Shown here one piece after another: positions 53,667-61,050 of a DNA stretch of 64,000 nucleotides. The first letter of the stretch is position 1. Each line of letters begins with the position of its first letter. The notes beneath the pieces were generated by a model. The model saw only the letters and a list, made by a program, of their open reading frames with translations. It did not search any database and was not told where the DNA came from. A program made the translations under genes and the position numbers. Source of the DNA: Parvibaculum sp. (GTDB lineage: Bacteria; Pseudomonadota; Alphaproteobacteria; Parvibaculales; Parvibaculaceae); contig NZNS01000001.1 in the NCBI GenBank assembly GCA_002694985.1, forward strand, positions 62,001 through 126,000, given 5' to 3'.

Positions 53667-53782
53667 TGGGGGGCTCCTGTGGCTCGAAAAAATACGGTTT
53701 CTGTCCTCACGCGAGACATGTGACCGGGTTTCAAGCAAAGGAAGCAGGTTCCGCGCCAGCTACAGCCAGCGGACGCTTGTGG

Positions 53783-54688
53783 TTAATCAAGTCTGACCAT
53801 CCGCCTTATATCGGCGGGTGTTATACCTTCCGCCCGTAGTTCCTTGAGGCCCATGTCCTTCGCGCTTTTTGAAAGGCGGCGTCCGGTGTCGTCGCGAATG
53901 AGGCCGTGATGGTGGTAACGGGGCGCGGGAAGGCCCAGCAGCACCTGCAGGATGCGGTGGATATAGGTTGCAGAGAAGAGATCCTGACCGCGCGTTACGA
54001 GGGTAACGCCTTGAAGGGCATCGTCCACGGTAACGGCGAGATGATAGCTCGTCGGTACGTCCTTGCGGGCGATGACGACGTCACCGAAAAGTTCGGGCTC
54101 GATGGAGATGAGGCCGGTATCGCCGCGAGGGCTTTCTCCATCCTCATGAAAGGTGATAGGGCCGCCATTGATACGGACCGCCTCGCGCACCGCTTTTTCC
54201 ATGTCGAGACGCCACGCATAGGAACGCCCCTCCCACATCAATTCGTTCAGACGTGCTTTTGGCATGTTCTTGCAGATGCCGGGATAGAGCGGAGCGCCGT
54301 CCGGGTCGCTTGGCCATGCCTGCAACGGAATGCCGCTGGCAAGGATCGCGTCATTGATCTCCTTGCGCGTTGCAAAACACGGGTAGACGAGACCCATGCT
54401 GCGGAGTTTGCGCAATGCCGCCTCATAGTCGGTGAAGTGTTCCGACTGCCGTCGAACCGGCGTTTCCCATTCGATGCCAAGCCACGCAAGATCTTCGTAG
54501 ATGCCTTCCAGATACTCCTCCCGGCAACGGCCGATATCGATATCCTCGATGCGAAGAAGAAGGCGTCCTCCGAGCCGTCTCGCCATGTCGAAGGCGAACA
54601 GCGCCGAATAGGCGTGGCCAAGGTGGAGCCATCCGTTCGGGCTCGGCGCGAAGCGCAAGACCTCGCGCCCGCTCATGTCATCCTGCAT
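53783..54688 (-). CDS. gluQ: Glutamyl-Q tRNA(Asp) synthetase
   Basis: This truncated class I aminoacyl-tRNA synthetase of 301 residues transfers glutamate to queuosine on tRNA-Asp. The HIGH-like GWLHLGHAYSA and KMSKS-like RRLSKS motifs are present and the anticodon domain is absent. One of the four usual zinc ligands seems lost: the normal CxC reads CFA, while Y-x3-C (YPGIC) is kept. ATG 54688 has GGAG upstream. It is divergent from a carboxylesterase. Confidence 0.88.
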   Translation of the reverse strand: MQDDMSGREVLRFAPSPNGWLHLGHAYSALFAFDMARRLGGRLLLRIEDIDIGRCREEYLEGIYEDLAWLGIEWETPVRRQSEHFTDYEAALRKLRSMGLVYPCFATRKEINDAILASGIPLQAWPSDPDGAPLYPGICKNMPKARLNELMWEGRSYAWRLDMEKAVREAVRINGGPITFHEDGESPRGDTGLISIEPELFGDVVIARKDVPTSYHLAVTVDDALQGVTLVTRGQDLFSATYIHRILQVLLGLPAPRYHHHGLIRDDTGRRLSKSAKDMGLKELRAEGITPADIRRMVRLD

Positions 54689-54767
54689 TGAAACGACAAC
54701 TCCGGGGGGCATAGGGTGTGGCATTGATAGCCTGCGGTGGCTCGCCGCGAAAGAGGAGGCAAAGGGA

Positions 54768-55442
54768 ATGATGCTGACCGGACCGAGTGTAGCGGCAAAA
54801 AGCGGTACCACGCGGCAGCTCGTGATCTTGTGTCATGGCTACGGGTCGGACGGGAATGACCTCATTTCTCTTGCGCCCTACTGGCAACAGATCATGCCGG
54901 ACGCGGCTTTCGTCGCCCCCAATGCGCCCCAGCGCTGCGATGGAAATCCGATGGGATATCAGTGGTTTCCCATCACGAGGCTCGACCCGTCGGAAATTGC
55001 CCGCGGTGTTTCATCGGCGGCGCCCATACTCGACCGCTTCATTGATGAGCAACTCTCGTTCCATAGTCTCGATGCTTCGCATCTCGCTCTTGTCGGCTTC
55101 AGCCAGGGCACGATGATGGCGCTGCATGTTGGACTCAGGCGTTCGGCGGCGCCTGCCTGTATCGTGGGTTATTCCGGTGCGCTGGCCATGCCGGAGCGGC
55201 TGACGGATGAAATACGGTCCATGCCGCCTGTTCTCATGATCCATGGCGATGCCGACGATATGCTGCCGGTTTCCCGGATGCATGAAGCGGTTCAGGCGCT
55301 TGGCGAAGCGGGGCTGTCCGTCCGGTGGCATGTTTCGCCCGGGCTCGGCCATGGTATCGACCAGACAGGGCTCGATCTTGGGGGGCGCTTCATCGCCGAT
55401 GCCTTTGCCGGGCGGCTGCCGGGGTCGGCTGCTGTCGGGTAA
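54768..55442 (+). CDS. Phospholipase/carboxylesterase family hydrolase
   Basis: This 224-residue alpha/beta hydrolase begins with VILCHGYGSDGNDLI (oxyanion strand) and has nucleophile elbow GFSQGTMMALH, and the Asp and His of the triad in GDADDMLPVS and GLGHGI. The family includes carboxylesterases and acyl-protein thioesterase-like enzymes. ATG 54768 (or the adjacent 54771) has GAGGAGG upstream. It is divergent from gluQ. The substrate is unknown. Confidence 0.85.
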   Translation: MMLTGPSVAAKSGTTRQLVILCHGYGSDGNDLISLAPYWQQIMPDAAFVAPNAPQRCDGNPMGYQWFPITRLDPSEIARGVSSAAPILDRFIDEQLSFHSLDASHLALVGFSQGTMMALHVGLRRSAAPACIVGYSGALAMPERLTDEIRSMPPVLMIHGDADDMLPVSRMHEAVQALGEAGLSVRWHVSPGLGHGIDQTGLDLGGRFIADAFAGRLPGSAAVG

Positions 55443-55481
55443 ATTTCACGGCAATCAGTGGCGGCTTCACAAAGCCGTTGC

Positions 55482-55493
55482 ACTATATATAGT
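55482..55493. promoter_or_regulatory. Palindrome ACTATATATAGT upstream of the HNH gene
   Basis: A perfect 12-base AT palindrome lies 58 bases upstream of the HNH start. It resembles an NrdR-type half of a box pair, but no second box at the usual spacing was found. It may also be part of a promoter. Confidence 0.35.
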
Positions 55494-55550
55494 ACACTAT
55501 CAAAAAGGGGCCCGCTGCGTTGGGTAGCTTTCGGCCCCGGGAGGGTTGGC

Positions 55551-56111
55551 GTGCAAGGATCCTTTGCTACGCCGGACGCCTGTCCGGCCCTTGTGTTGAA
55601 TGCGGACTACAGGCCGCTGAGCTACTATCCGCTCTCGCTCTGGTCATGGCAGGACACAATCAAGGCGGTCTTTCTCGACCGCGTAAACATTGTGTCGTCC
55701 TACGAGACGCAGGTGCGTTCGCCGACTTTCGAGATGCAGTTGCCGAGTGTCGTCTCTCTGAAATCCTATGTGAAGCCCGCGCGCTTCCCCGCCTTCACGC
55801 GATTCAATCTATTCTTGCGCGACCGTTTCACGTGTCAGTATTGCGGTGCGCGGCACGAGCTTACTTTCGATCATGTCGTCCCTCGTTCGCGCGGCGGACA
55901 GACGACGTGGGAAAATGTCGTGACGGCGTGTGCGCCCTGCAATTTAAGAAAGGGCGGCAAGATGCTGGCGCAGACGGAGATGCATCCTATGCAGTTTCCC
56001 TTCCGCCCCACGGTCACCGACCTGCACAAGAACGGACGCGCGTTCCCGCCGAACTATCTGCATGACAGCTGGCAGGACTATCTCTATTGGGATAGCGAGC
56101 TGGAGCCCTGA
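55551..56111 (+). CDS. HNH endonuclease
   Basis: This 186-residue protein has an HNH nuclease domain in its middle: RFTCQYCGARHELTFDHVVPRSRGG followed by WENVVTACAPCNLRKG, with two CxxC zinc pairs and the DHVVPRSRGG His. The GTG at 55551 has GGGAGGG upstream and is preferred to a longer frame. This is a widely conserved alphaproteobacterial type, not necessarily a mobile element, and its target is unknown. It converges on coq7. Confidence 0.87.
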   Translation: MQGSFATPDACPALVLNADYRPLSYYPLSLWSWQDTIKAVFLDRVNIVSSYETQVRSPTFEMQLPSVVSLKSYVKPARFPAFTRFNLFLRDRFTCQYCGARHELTFDHVVPRSRGGQTTWENVVTACAPCNLRKGGKMLAQTEMHPMQFPFRPTVTDLHKNGRAFPPNYLHDSWQDYLYWDSELEP

Positions 56112-56113
56112 GG

Positions 56114-56704
56114 TCAGGCTTTTTCGGAAATCCGGATGGCGAGACGGCAGGCGGCCTTGATGGTGCCAGAGAGCAGCGGATAGGCAGGTGCCTCTTTTGC
56201 GCCTGCCGCGATGGCTTCATCGCGGTGCTCGACTTCTTCCAGCCTGAACTTCTCGATCGTGTCGCGTAGCGGCTTTTCCTCTTCACCCATCTGGTCGAGA
56301 CGGTTCACTTGTGACTTGTAGTGCTCGTCGATCACTTCCTCGACCGCAGCGGTGCAGGCATGTGCGGCCTTTTCGCCGAGTAGCGCCGTCGCCGCGCCCA
56401 ATGCAAAACCTGCGACATGCCAGACGGGCGCAAGCGCCGTGGGGCGGACTTGCCGTTCGTTGACGAGTTCGTTGAAGCGTGCGAGATGCACTTCCTCGTC
56501 CTTCGCCATGCGTTCCAGCGTATTGGCGATTTCCTGCTTGTGAGGCAGGGCGCGGAAGACGGCACGCTGTCCTTCATAGATGCGCACGGCGCCATATTCG
56601 CCTGCGTGATCGACGCGAATCATTTCCTCGATGGCATCTTCACGCGTCCGGCCGGGCTGTGCGGAAATGCGCGGCGATTTCGGTTTGATTTCCTTGCCGG
56701 TCAT
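56114..56704 (-). CDS. coq7: Demethoxyubiquinone hydroxylase (Coq7)
   Basis: This diiron enzyme hydroxylates demethoxyubiquinone in ubiquinone synthesis. The 196-residue ferritin-like protein has the conserved RVDHAGEYGAVRIYEGQ, the metal-binding ExxH motif EEVHLARFNEL, and EEVEHRDEA near the C-terminus. The start ATG overlaps the dsbB stop (TGATG), indicating coupled translation. The frame extends to 56932 but that would lie in dsbB. Confidence 0.93.
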   Translation of the reverse strand: MTGKEIKPKSPRISAQPGRTREDAIEEMIRVDHAGEYGAVRIYEGQRAVFRALPHKQEIANTLERMAKDEEVHLARFNELVNERQVRPTALAPVWHVAGFALGAATALLGEKAAHACTAAVEEVIDEHYKSQVNRLDQMGEEEKPLRDTIEKFRLEEVEHRDEAIAAGAKEAPAYPLLSGTIKAACRLAIRISEKA

Positions 56705-57225
56705 CAGATTTCTCCTCTGCTCTCCCGGAAATAGCGCGCGAGCGGCAGCGCGGAAAGGGTGGCAAGAGCCAGGCAAATCAGGAAATTGAATCCTGCGAGC
56801 GAGATGCCGAAAACCGACCAGGCCGCCTCGTCGCAGCGCGGCGGCTTCGCGCCGCCGCCGAGCGCCGATTGCAAGTCTTCCAGCGAGTTCGAAACGAGGC
56901 TGCCCCCGGCGCAGGTCTCGGGGCCTTCCCACCAGTGATACTCAACGCCTGCGTGATAGGCGGAGATGCCTGCGCCGGTGAGATAGGCGGCGACGCATAA
57001 CGCGAGAAAGATGAGGACGCCGATACCGATATTGGCCTCGCGGGAAAGAATGCCTGCAATCAGAGCCGCGCCCATGGCGAAGTAATGTGGCTGGCGGCCG
57101 AGAAAGCAAAGCTCGCAAGGCACATAGCCCAGGCCATGCTGGAAAAAAAGAGCTCCGCCAATCGTCGCGGCGCTCGCGGCGATCAGGATCCAGGGAATAG
57201 CAATCGATGGTATCCGGTCCAGCAT
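56704..57225 (-). CDS. dsbB: Disulfide bond formation protein DsbB
   Basis: This 173-residue inner-membrane protein has four helices and the two redox Cys pairs: YVPCELCFLGRQPHYFA (CxxC) and the second-loop ETCAGGS and CDEAAW pair. It reoxidises DsbA through quinone. The ATG at 57225 has a poor ribosome site, but the frame runs further upstream through a short repeat. It is co-transcribed with coq7. Confidence 0.9.
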   Translation of the reverse strand: MLDRIPSIAIPWILIAASAATIGGALFFQHGLGYVPCELCFLGRQPHYFAMGAALIAGILSREANIGIGVLIFLALCVAAYLTGAGISAYHAGVEYHWWEGPETCAGGSLVSNSLEDLQSALGGGAKPPRCDEAAWSVFGISLAGFNFLICLALATLSALPLARYFRESRGEI

Positions 57226-57312
57226 GGGGGCATTGAAGCATGGCCGGAAGCTGCTGTCCCGCGCCTTGTCGCCGCATTTGTCGACCTTGGGCATTGGCCC
57301 TGGACACGAGCA

Positions 57313-57351
57313 TTCAACACGGGCCTTCAACACGGGCCTTCAACACGGGCT
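57313..57351. repeat. Three tandem 13-base repeats (TTCAACACGGGCC)
   Basis: Three near-identical units start at 57313, 57326 and 57339 (the last differs in one base). They lie about 90 bases upstream of dsbB and a similar distance before the tRNA-Leu gene. They fall in the spacer and do not interrupt a gene. Confidence 0.8.
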
Positions 57352-57447
57352 TTGGGCACTGGCCTCGGATACTGACCTTGGGGGTGCCCTTTCTTTTCCA
57401 TTGAAGGTGAGACAAGGCCCACTATGATGCGCGCCCGACGCTTCAGT

Positions 57448-57533
57448 GCCCCTGTGGCGGAATGGTAGACGCGGCAGACTCAAAATCTGTTGTTGGCAAC
57501 AACGTGCTGGTTCGAGTCCGGCCAGGGGCACCA
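57448..57533 (+). tRNA. tRNA-Leu (CAA)
   Basis: An 86-base gene folds as a class II tRNA. The acceptor arms are GCCCCTG and CAGGGGC followed by A and an encoded CCA. The anticodon arm is GCAGA-CTCAAAA-TCTGT, giving CAA for leucine codon UUG. A long variable arm (TTGGCAACAA) and the T loop TTCGAGT are present. No other tRNA was found in the window. Confidence 0.95.
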
Positions 57534-57537
57534 GTTT

Positions 57538-57830
57538 TCAGCCGATCATTCTCTGCATGAGCACAAGGTCGAGCCAGCGGCCGAATTTGGTGCCGACCTC
57601 GGGCATCGCGACCTCGCGAAAGCCGAAGTGTTCATGGCGGCGGATTGAGGCCCGGTTTTTCGGCCTCGATTCCGGCAATCATTGAATGAAGACCGTGTTT
57701 TTCGGCCGACTCGATCAAAGATGGCATCAACGCCCTGGCGATGCCGGTTCCGCAGGTCCGCCCGCACGTAAACGGAGTTCTCGACCGTGCGCCGGTAGCC
57801 CTCATGCGAACTGATGCACGGCTTGCTGAA
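57538..57830 (-). pseudogene. GNAT acetyltransferase remnant with two frameshifts
   Basis: The minus strand carries pieces of a phosphinothricin-type acetyltransferase in three frames. Starting near 57800: GYRRTVENSVYVRADLRN, then after a one-base loss GIARALMPSLIESAEKHGLH, then after a one-base gain in an A run RRHEHFGFREVAMPEV and FGRWLDLVLMQRMIG before a TGA at 57538-57540. The N-terminal half is absent and tetR begins just upstream. The pair of compensating shifts and the missing half support a decayed gene. Confidence 0.82.
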
Positions 57831-57842
57831 ACGCAAGCCGCG

Positions 57843-58526
57843 TTAGCGTTTGGCTTCCAGATGATCGTTGATGAGCTTCGCAAACCACTTTCGGAAGCGC
57901 TTGATGCCGTGCTGGTCGAGCCCTGCCGCTTCCGCAAGCTGCCGTCCGACAATCGCTTCGCCGAAGGCTGCGTTAGCGGTCAGCATGGCAATGAAGAGCG
58001 TGTCCTCCTTGTCGGGAGCGGCTGTTCCTTTCTTCTCCGCATATTCTTCGCGGCGATCCTGCAGCACGTCCACGATCTCGCCCATGATGTTGTGCGCGTC
58101 GGACTCTTCGGTGGCGCGACCGGTCAGCAGCAGCCAGGAGAGAAGCCGGGCCGTACCCTTGTCGCTCAAGGCCTCGAAGACATGCCCGATATGGTCTGCA
58201 GCGTCGCGGCTTGTGTCTCCATCGCCAAGCGCACCCAGCAATGAATCGCGAAGTTGCTTGTTTGTCCTTGCGATAAGTGCGCGGACGAGACCTTCCCGGC
58301 TTTCGAAGTGGTGCAGAATCGCTGGATGGGAAATTCCGACATCGCGGGCGATGTCCTGCAGTCTCAGCCCCTCGGGGCCCTGGCGGGCGAGCCGCTTCTC
58401 GGCAGCGTCGAGGATCAGACGGCGTGCCTCGTCGGCCGTACGGCGGACCCGCTTCTGGGTCGGTTTTTCAGCCGCTTTTGCCGAGGCCTCGCTGGCCGTC
58501 GCCGTTTTCTTTGCAACGCGGGACAC
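57843..58526 (-). CDS. TetR-family transcriptional regulator
   Basis: This 227-residue protein has a Lys/Ala-rich N-terminal extension of about 30 residues, a TetR DNA-binding domain (RLILDAAEKRLARQGPEGLRL then IARDVGISHPAILHHFESRE) and a helical ligand domain. It is divergent from coq4. A 10-base-arm inverted repeat (58552-58575) between the two is a probable operator, so it may control coq4 and itself. Its ligand is unknown. Confidence 0.9.
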   Translation of the reverse strand: MSRVAKKTATASEASAKAAEKPTQKRVRRTADEARRLILDAAEKRLARQGPEGLRLQDIARDVGISHPAILHHFESREGLVRALIARTNKQLRDSLLGALGDGDTSRDAADHIGHVFEALSDKGTARLLSWLLLTGRATEESDAHNIMGEIVDVLQDRREEYAEKKGTAAPDKEDTLFIAMLTANAAFGEAIVGRQLAEAAGLDQHGIKRFRKWFAKLINDHLEAKR

Positions 58527-58551
58527 ACAAAACTCCTCTCACGACGCTCGA

Positions 58552-58584
58552 TATATTGACAATAATGTCAATATAGCCTATATG
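58552..58584. promoter_or_regulatory. TetR-type operator overlapping the coq4 promoter
   Basis: A perfect inverted repeat TATATTGACA-ataa-TGTCAATATA occupies 58552-58575. On the plus strand it contains a -35 TTGACA (58556-58561), and 17 bases further a -10-like TATATG (58579-58584). Bound repressor would block transcription of coq4 and of tetR itself. Confidence 0.75.
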
Positions 58585-58635
58585 TCAGGTCAAGGCTGAT
58601 AACAGCAGGCTTACTATAGCAACGGGACATAACCC

Positions 58636-59439
58636 ATGACGATTGCAAGCCCAACAGAGTTTAACGGCCCGCATGCAGCGAAGCGCAAGCGCAAGTATAT
58701 TCAGCCTCTCAAGGCCTTTCGCGCGATCCGTGCCCTCATTGCCGACAAAGAAGATACGAGTCAGGTCTTCCGCATTGTCGACGCTCTTTCGGGCGGTGCC
58801 AACGACCGGCAGTTCAACCGTTTCGTAAAAACAGAAACGGGGCAGCGCATTCTCAATGAAAAGCGCGACCTGATCACCGCTCTCAACGAACGTGAATATC
58901 TCTCGAGCCTGCCGGAAGGCACCCTCGGTCACGCCTATTACGAGTTCATGGCGGAAGAAGACCTGACCGCCGATGGCCTCGTGGAAGCAAGCGAGGTCGT
59001 GCCGGACCGCGAAGACCGTACCGAGTTCGAGCGCATTTTTGGCGACCGTCTGCGCGATCAGCATGACCTTTGGCATGTAACCAGCGGTTATGGCCGAGAC
59101 GGGCTGGGCGAACTCGCTTTGCTCGCCTTCACTTATGCCCAGACGCGCAATCGCGGCATTGGCTTCATTGTGCTGGTGGGTGCGCGAGTTACGAGCAAAA
59201 CCGTCCCTGACGTGAAGGTCTGGCGCGTTCTTCGTGAGGCCTATCGCAACGGAAAGAAAGCGGCCTGGTTGCCCCAGACCGATTGGGAGGCCATGCTTTC
59301 CAAACCCCTTTGCGAGGTTCGGGAGTTGCTCAAGATCGAGACTCCGACAGCCTATCGCGAAGCTCAGCCCTTCGCTCTTGCCGCGGAAGAGGCCTTCAAG
59401 GCGATGCGGGCGGCGCAGGAGCAGAAGCTCGCCGCCTGA
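58636..59439 (+). CDS. coq4: COQ4-family ubiquinone biosynthesis protein
   Basis: This 267-residue protein has the COQ4 metal motif HDLWHVTSGYGRDGLGE (HDxxH-x11-E, H143, D144, H147, E159), typical of proteins needed for ubiquinone synthesis. LPEGTLGHAYYEFM lies earlier, as in the family. In bacteria such COQ4 homologues may replace steps of ubiquinone synthesis, and oxidative decarboxylation has been proposed. It is divergent from tetR, with the operator between them. Confidence 0.88.
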   Translation: MTIASPTEFNGPHAAKRKRKYIQPLKAFRAIRALIADKEDTSQVFRIVDALSGGANDRQFNRFVKTETGQRILNEKRDLITALNEREYLSSLPEGTLGHAYYEFMAEEDLTADGLVEASEVVPDREDRTEFERIFGDRLRDQHDLWHVTSGYGRDGLGELALLAFTYAQTRNRGIGFIVLVGARVTSKTVPDVKVWRVLREAYRNGKKAAWLPQTDWEAMLSKPLCEVRELLKIETPTAYREAQPFALAAEEAFKAMRAAQEQKLAA

Positions 59440-59516
59440 TCGGGCACTTAAGATTCTGACGGACTTTGGCACCGGCGCCGTCCCCGCTATGCTTGCGAGA
59501 GCAAGATTGAAAGGGG

Positions 59517-59885
59517 ATGGGGCCGGTGCTGACCGTTTATGGATTGAAGAACTGCGATACGTGCCGCAAAGCACTAAAGTGGCTGGAAGCCGGGAATATT
59601 CCTCACAAATTTCACGATGTTCGCGCCGATGGCATTGAGGTGTCGGATGTAAGGCGTTTCGTCGAATCTGCCGGCTGGGAAGCACTTCTCAACAAAGCCA
59701 GCACCACCTGGCGCAGCCTTCCCGAAAAGCAAAAGGCCGATGTAAGCGAGGCCGACGCCGTCCGGTTGATGAGTGAAAATCCGACGCTGATCAAGCGTCC
59801 CGTCTTCGACTTCGGCAAAGGTGACCTGATTGTCGGCTTCCGCGATCCGCAAAAGGCTGCCGTCAAGAAGGCGGCGGGCAAGTGA
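59517..59885 (+). CDS. ArsC/Spx-family reductase (YffB-like)
   Basis: This 122-residue thioredoxin-fold protein has GLKNCDTCRKALKWL (CxxC), the family-typical YffB/ArsC-like start, and a late LIKRPVFDFG strand with conserved Arg. Such proteins are glutathione- or thioredoxin-dependent oxidoreductases, and arsenate reduction is not implied since arsenic genes are absent. It overlaps the next gene start (GTGA). Confidence 0.85.
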   Translation: MGPVLTVYGLKNCDTCRKALKWLEAGNIPHKFHDVRADGIEVSDVRRFVESAGWEALLNKASTTWRSLPEKQKADVSEADAVRLMSENPTLIKRPVFDFGKGDLIVGFRDPQKAAVKKAAGK

Positions 59886-60478
59886 AAATGCGACGCCGGA
59901 ACGCCGGTGGGCCGATGCTCGATCTGCCGCTGGAGACGCCGCGGCTCATTCTGCGCGATTTCACCGCCCGCGACTTTGATGCTGTCCATGCCTATTCCTC
60001 ACGCGAGGAGGTAACGAGATTTCTCGTCTGGGGCCCAAACACCACGTTGCAGAGCAAACAAACGATTCGCGCCTATCTCGATGATCAGAAAGAAAGCCCG
60101 CGGCACAATTTCGATCTGGCAATCGTTCGCAAGGCGGAGGGGCGGCGTGGTGCCAGTCAGCACCTTATCGGCGGCGTGGGCCTCAAGCTTGTCGATTGGG
60201 AAAACCGTACGGCCGAAATCGGCTATGTTCTGCACCCGGACTATTGGGGTGAAGGATATGCGCTTGAAGCGGCGCAAACCGTTGCCCATGCCGGTTTCGC
60301 CGATCTTGGATTGCAGAGAATCATTGCCACCTGCGACCAGCGCAACAAGGCTTCTGCCCGGGTAATGGAAAAACTCGGCATGCGCCGTGAAGGCGTGTTT
60401 CGCGGCAGCAAATATATCCAGGGTGAATGGGCGGACGAGTTTCTCTATGCGGTCCTGGCCTGTGATTTCGGACTGTAA
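59882..60478 (+). CDS. GNAT acetyltransferase, RimJ-like
   Basis: This 198-residue acetyltransferase (Acetyltransf_3) begins DLPLETPRLILRDFTARDFD and has IGYVLHPDYWGEGYALEAA, the acetyl-CoA loop, and the AHAGFADLGLQRIIATCDQRNKASARVMEKLG motif. It is likely to acetylate protein N-termini or small amines, not resolvable here. The start GTG at 59882 overlaps the preceding stop; ATG 59888 or 59915 is possible. Tandem repeats begin at its 3' end. Confidence 0.86.
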   Translation: MKMRRRNAGGPMLDLPLETPRLILRDFTARDFDAVHAYSSREEVTRFLVWGPNTTLQSKQTIRAYLDDQKESPRHNFDLAIVRKAEGRRGASQHLIGGVGLKLVDWENRTAEIGYVLHPDYWGEGYALEAAQTVAHAGFADLGLQRIIATCDQRNKASARVMEKLGMRREGVFRGSKYIQGEWADEFLYAVLACDFGL

Positions 60479-60528
60479 TCCGGGCCTGTGATTTCGGCTT
60501 GCAATTCGGGCTGGCAATTCGGCGGGGG
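60459..60528. repeat. Tandem repeat of about 26 bases at the GNAT 3' end
   Basis: A unit of about 26 bases (60459-60484), beginning CCTGTGATTTCGG, includes the last codons of the GNAT gene. A second copy (60485-60510) follows with a few changes, and a shorter third piece (CTGGCAATTCGG) comes after. The stop codon of the gene lies in unit one. Confidence 0.78.
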
Positions 60529-60552
60529 CGACCCCGCCTGACCTGCGGCTTT

Positions 60553-60858
60553 TTAAAGTTCGCTGACGGGTTTCGAGAGGAGCGCTTCGTCCGGCTCCCG
60601 GATATTTTCACCCCGCCGGATCAGGAACTCGATCCATGTTCCCCGGTCTCTCGTCTCCAAAAGCTCGTGTCCGGCCTCTGCGCAAAAATGCGGCATGTCG
60701 ATCCGTGCGACAGGATCGCTTGCGAAGACCCTCAACAGTCTGCGGGGTTCCAGCCGAAGCAGCCGCTTGCGGGCGCGCAAGACCGGCAGCGGACAGCGCT
60801 GGCCGATCACGTCGAGCAGAACCTCACCATCTTGATCCATCGTATTTTCGCCGCTCAT
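60553..60858 (-). CDS. TusA-family sulfur carrier protein
   Basis: This 101-residue protein has the TusA motif VIGQRCPLPVLRARKRL with the Cys that carries persulfide (CPxP). The strand DPVARIDMPHFCAEAGHELL follows. TusA transfers sulfur for tRNA 2-thiouridine or molybdenum-cofactor synthesis. The ATG at 60858 has GGGGA upstream, and an ATG at 60840 is also possible; the long frame beyond it is not coding. It is divergent from the acyl-CoA synthetase gene. Confidence 0.87.
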   Translation of the reverse strand: MSGENTMDQDGEVLLDVIGQRCPLPVLRARKRLLRLEPRRLLRVFASDPVARIDMPHFCAEAGHELLETRDRGTWIEFLIRRGENIREPDEALLSKPVSEL

Positions 60859-60971
60859 CCCGGTTTCCCCGGCGCCCCGTCTTGTTGCGGTAGGCATAAT
60901 GCCGCTGCCTCCGGCTCCTGTCACGCCGGGCTTGATAATGCTCGTTTTACGCAGCGAAAAACTGGCTTTTC

Positions 60972-61001
60972 TTGACGCTTCTGCAGGGGGGCAGGCATAA
61001 C
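60972..61001 (+). promoter_or_regulatory. Candidate promoter for the acyl-CoA synthetase gene
   Basis: A -35 TTGACG (60972-60977) and a -10-like CATAAC (60996-61001) are 18 bases apart, 50 bases before the ATG. The match to consensus is moderate. Confidence 0.4.
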
Positions 61002-61050
61002 AGGGCCAAGCGAAAAATTTACATAACTTGAATCGGGAAGGACGGCAGAG

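Noticed and set aside
53783-54688. Full-length glutamyl-tRNA synthetase
   Set aside because: The protein is about 300 residues and lacks the anticodon-binding domain, which fits GluQ.
55551-56111. HNH gene as part of a phage or group II intron
   Set aside because: No reverse transcriptase, terminase or intron structure is near, and this type is a common chromosomal gene in alphaproteobacteria.
57313-57351. CRISPR array
   Set aside because: The three 13-base units are directly adjacent with no spacers, so this is a simple tandem repeat. No cas genes occur in the window.
59517-59885. Arsenate reductase for arsenic resistance
   Set aside because: No arsenic genes are near, and the sequence fits the YffB/Spx-like branch.
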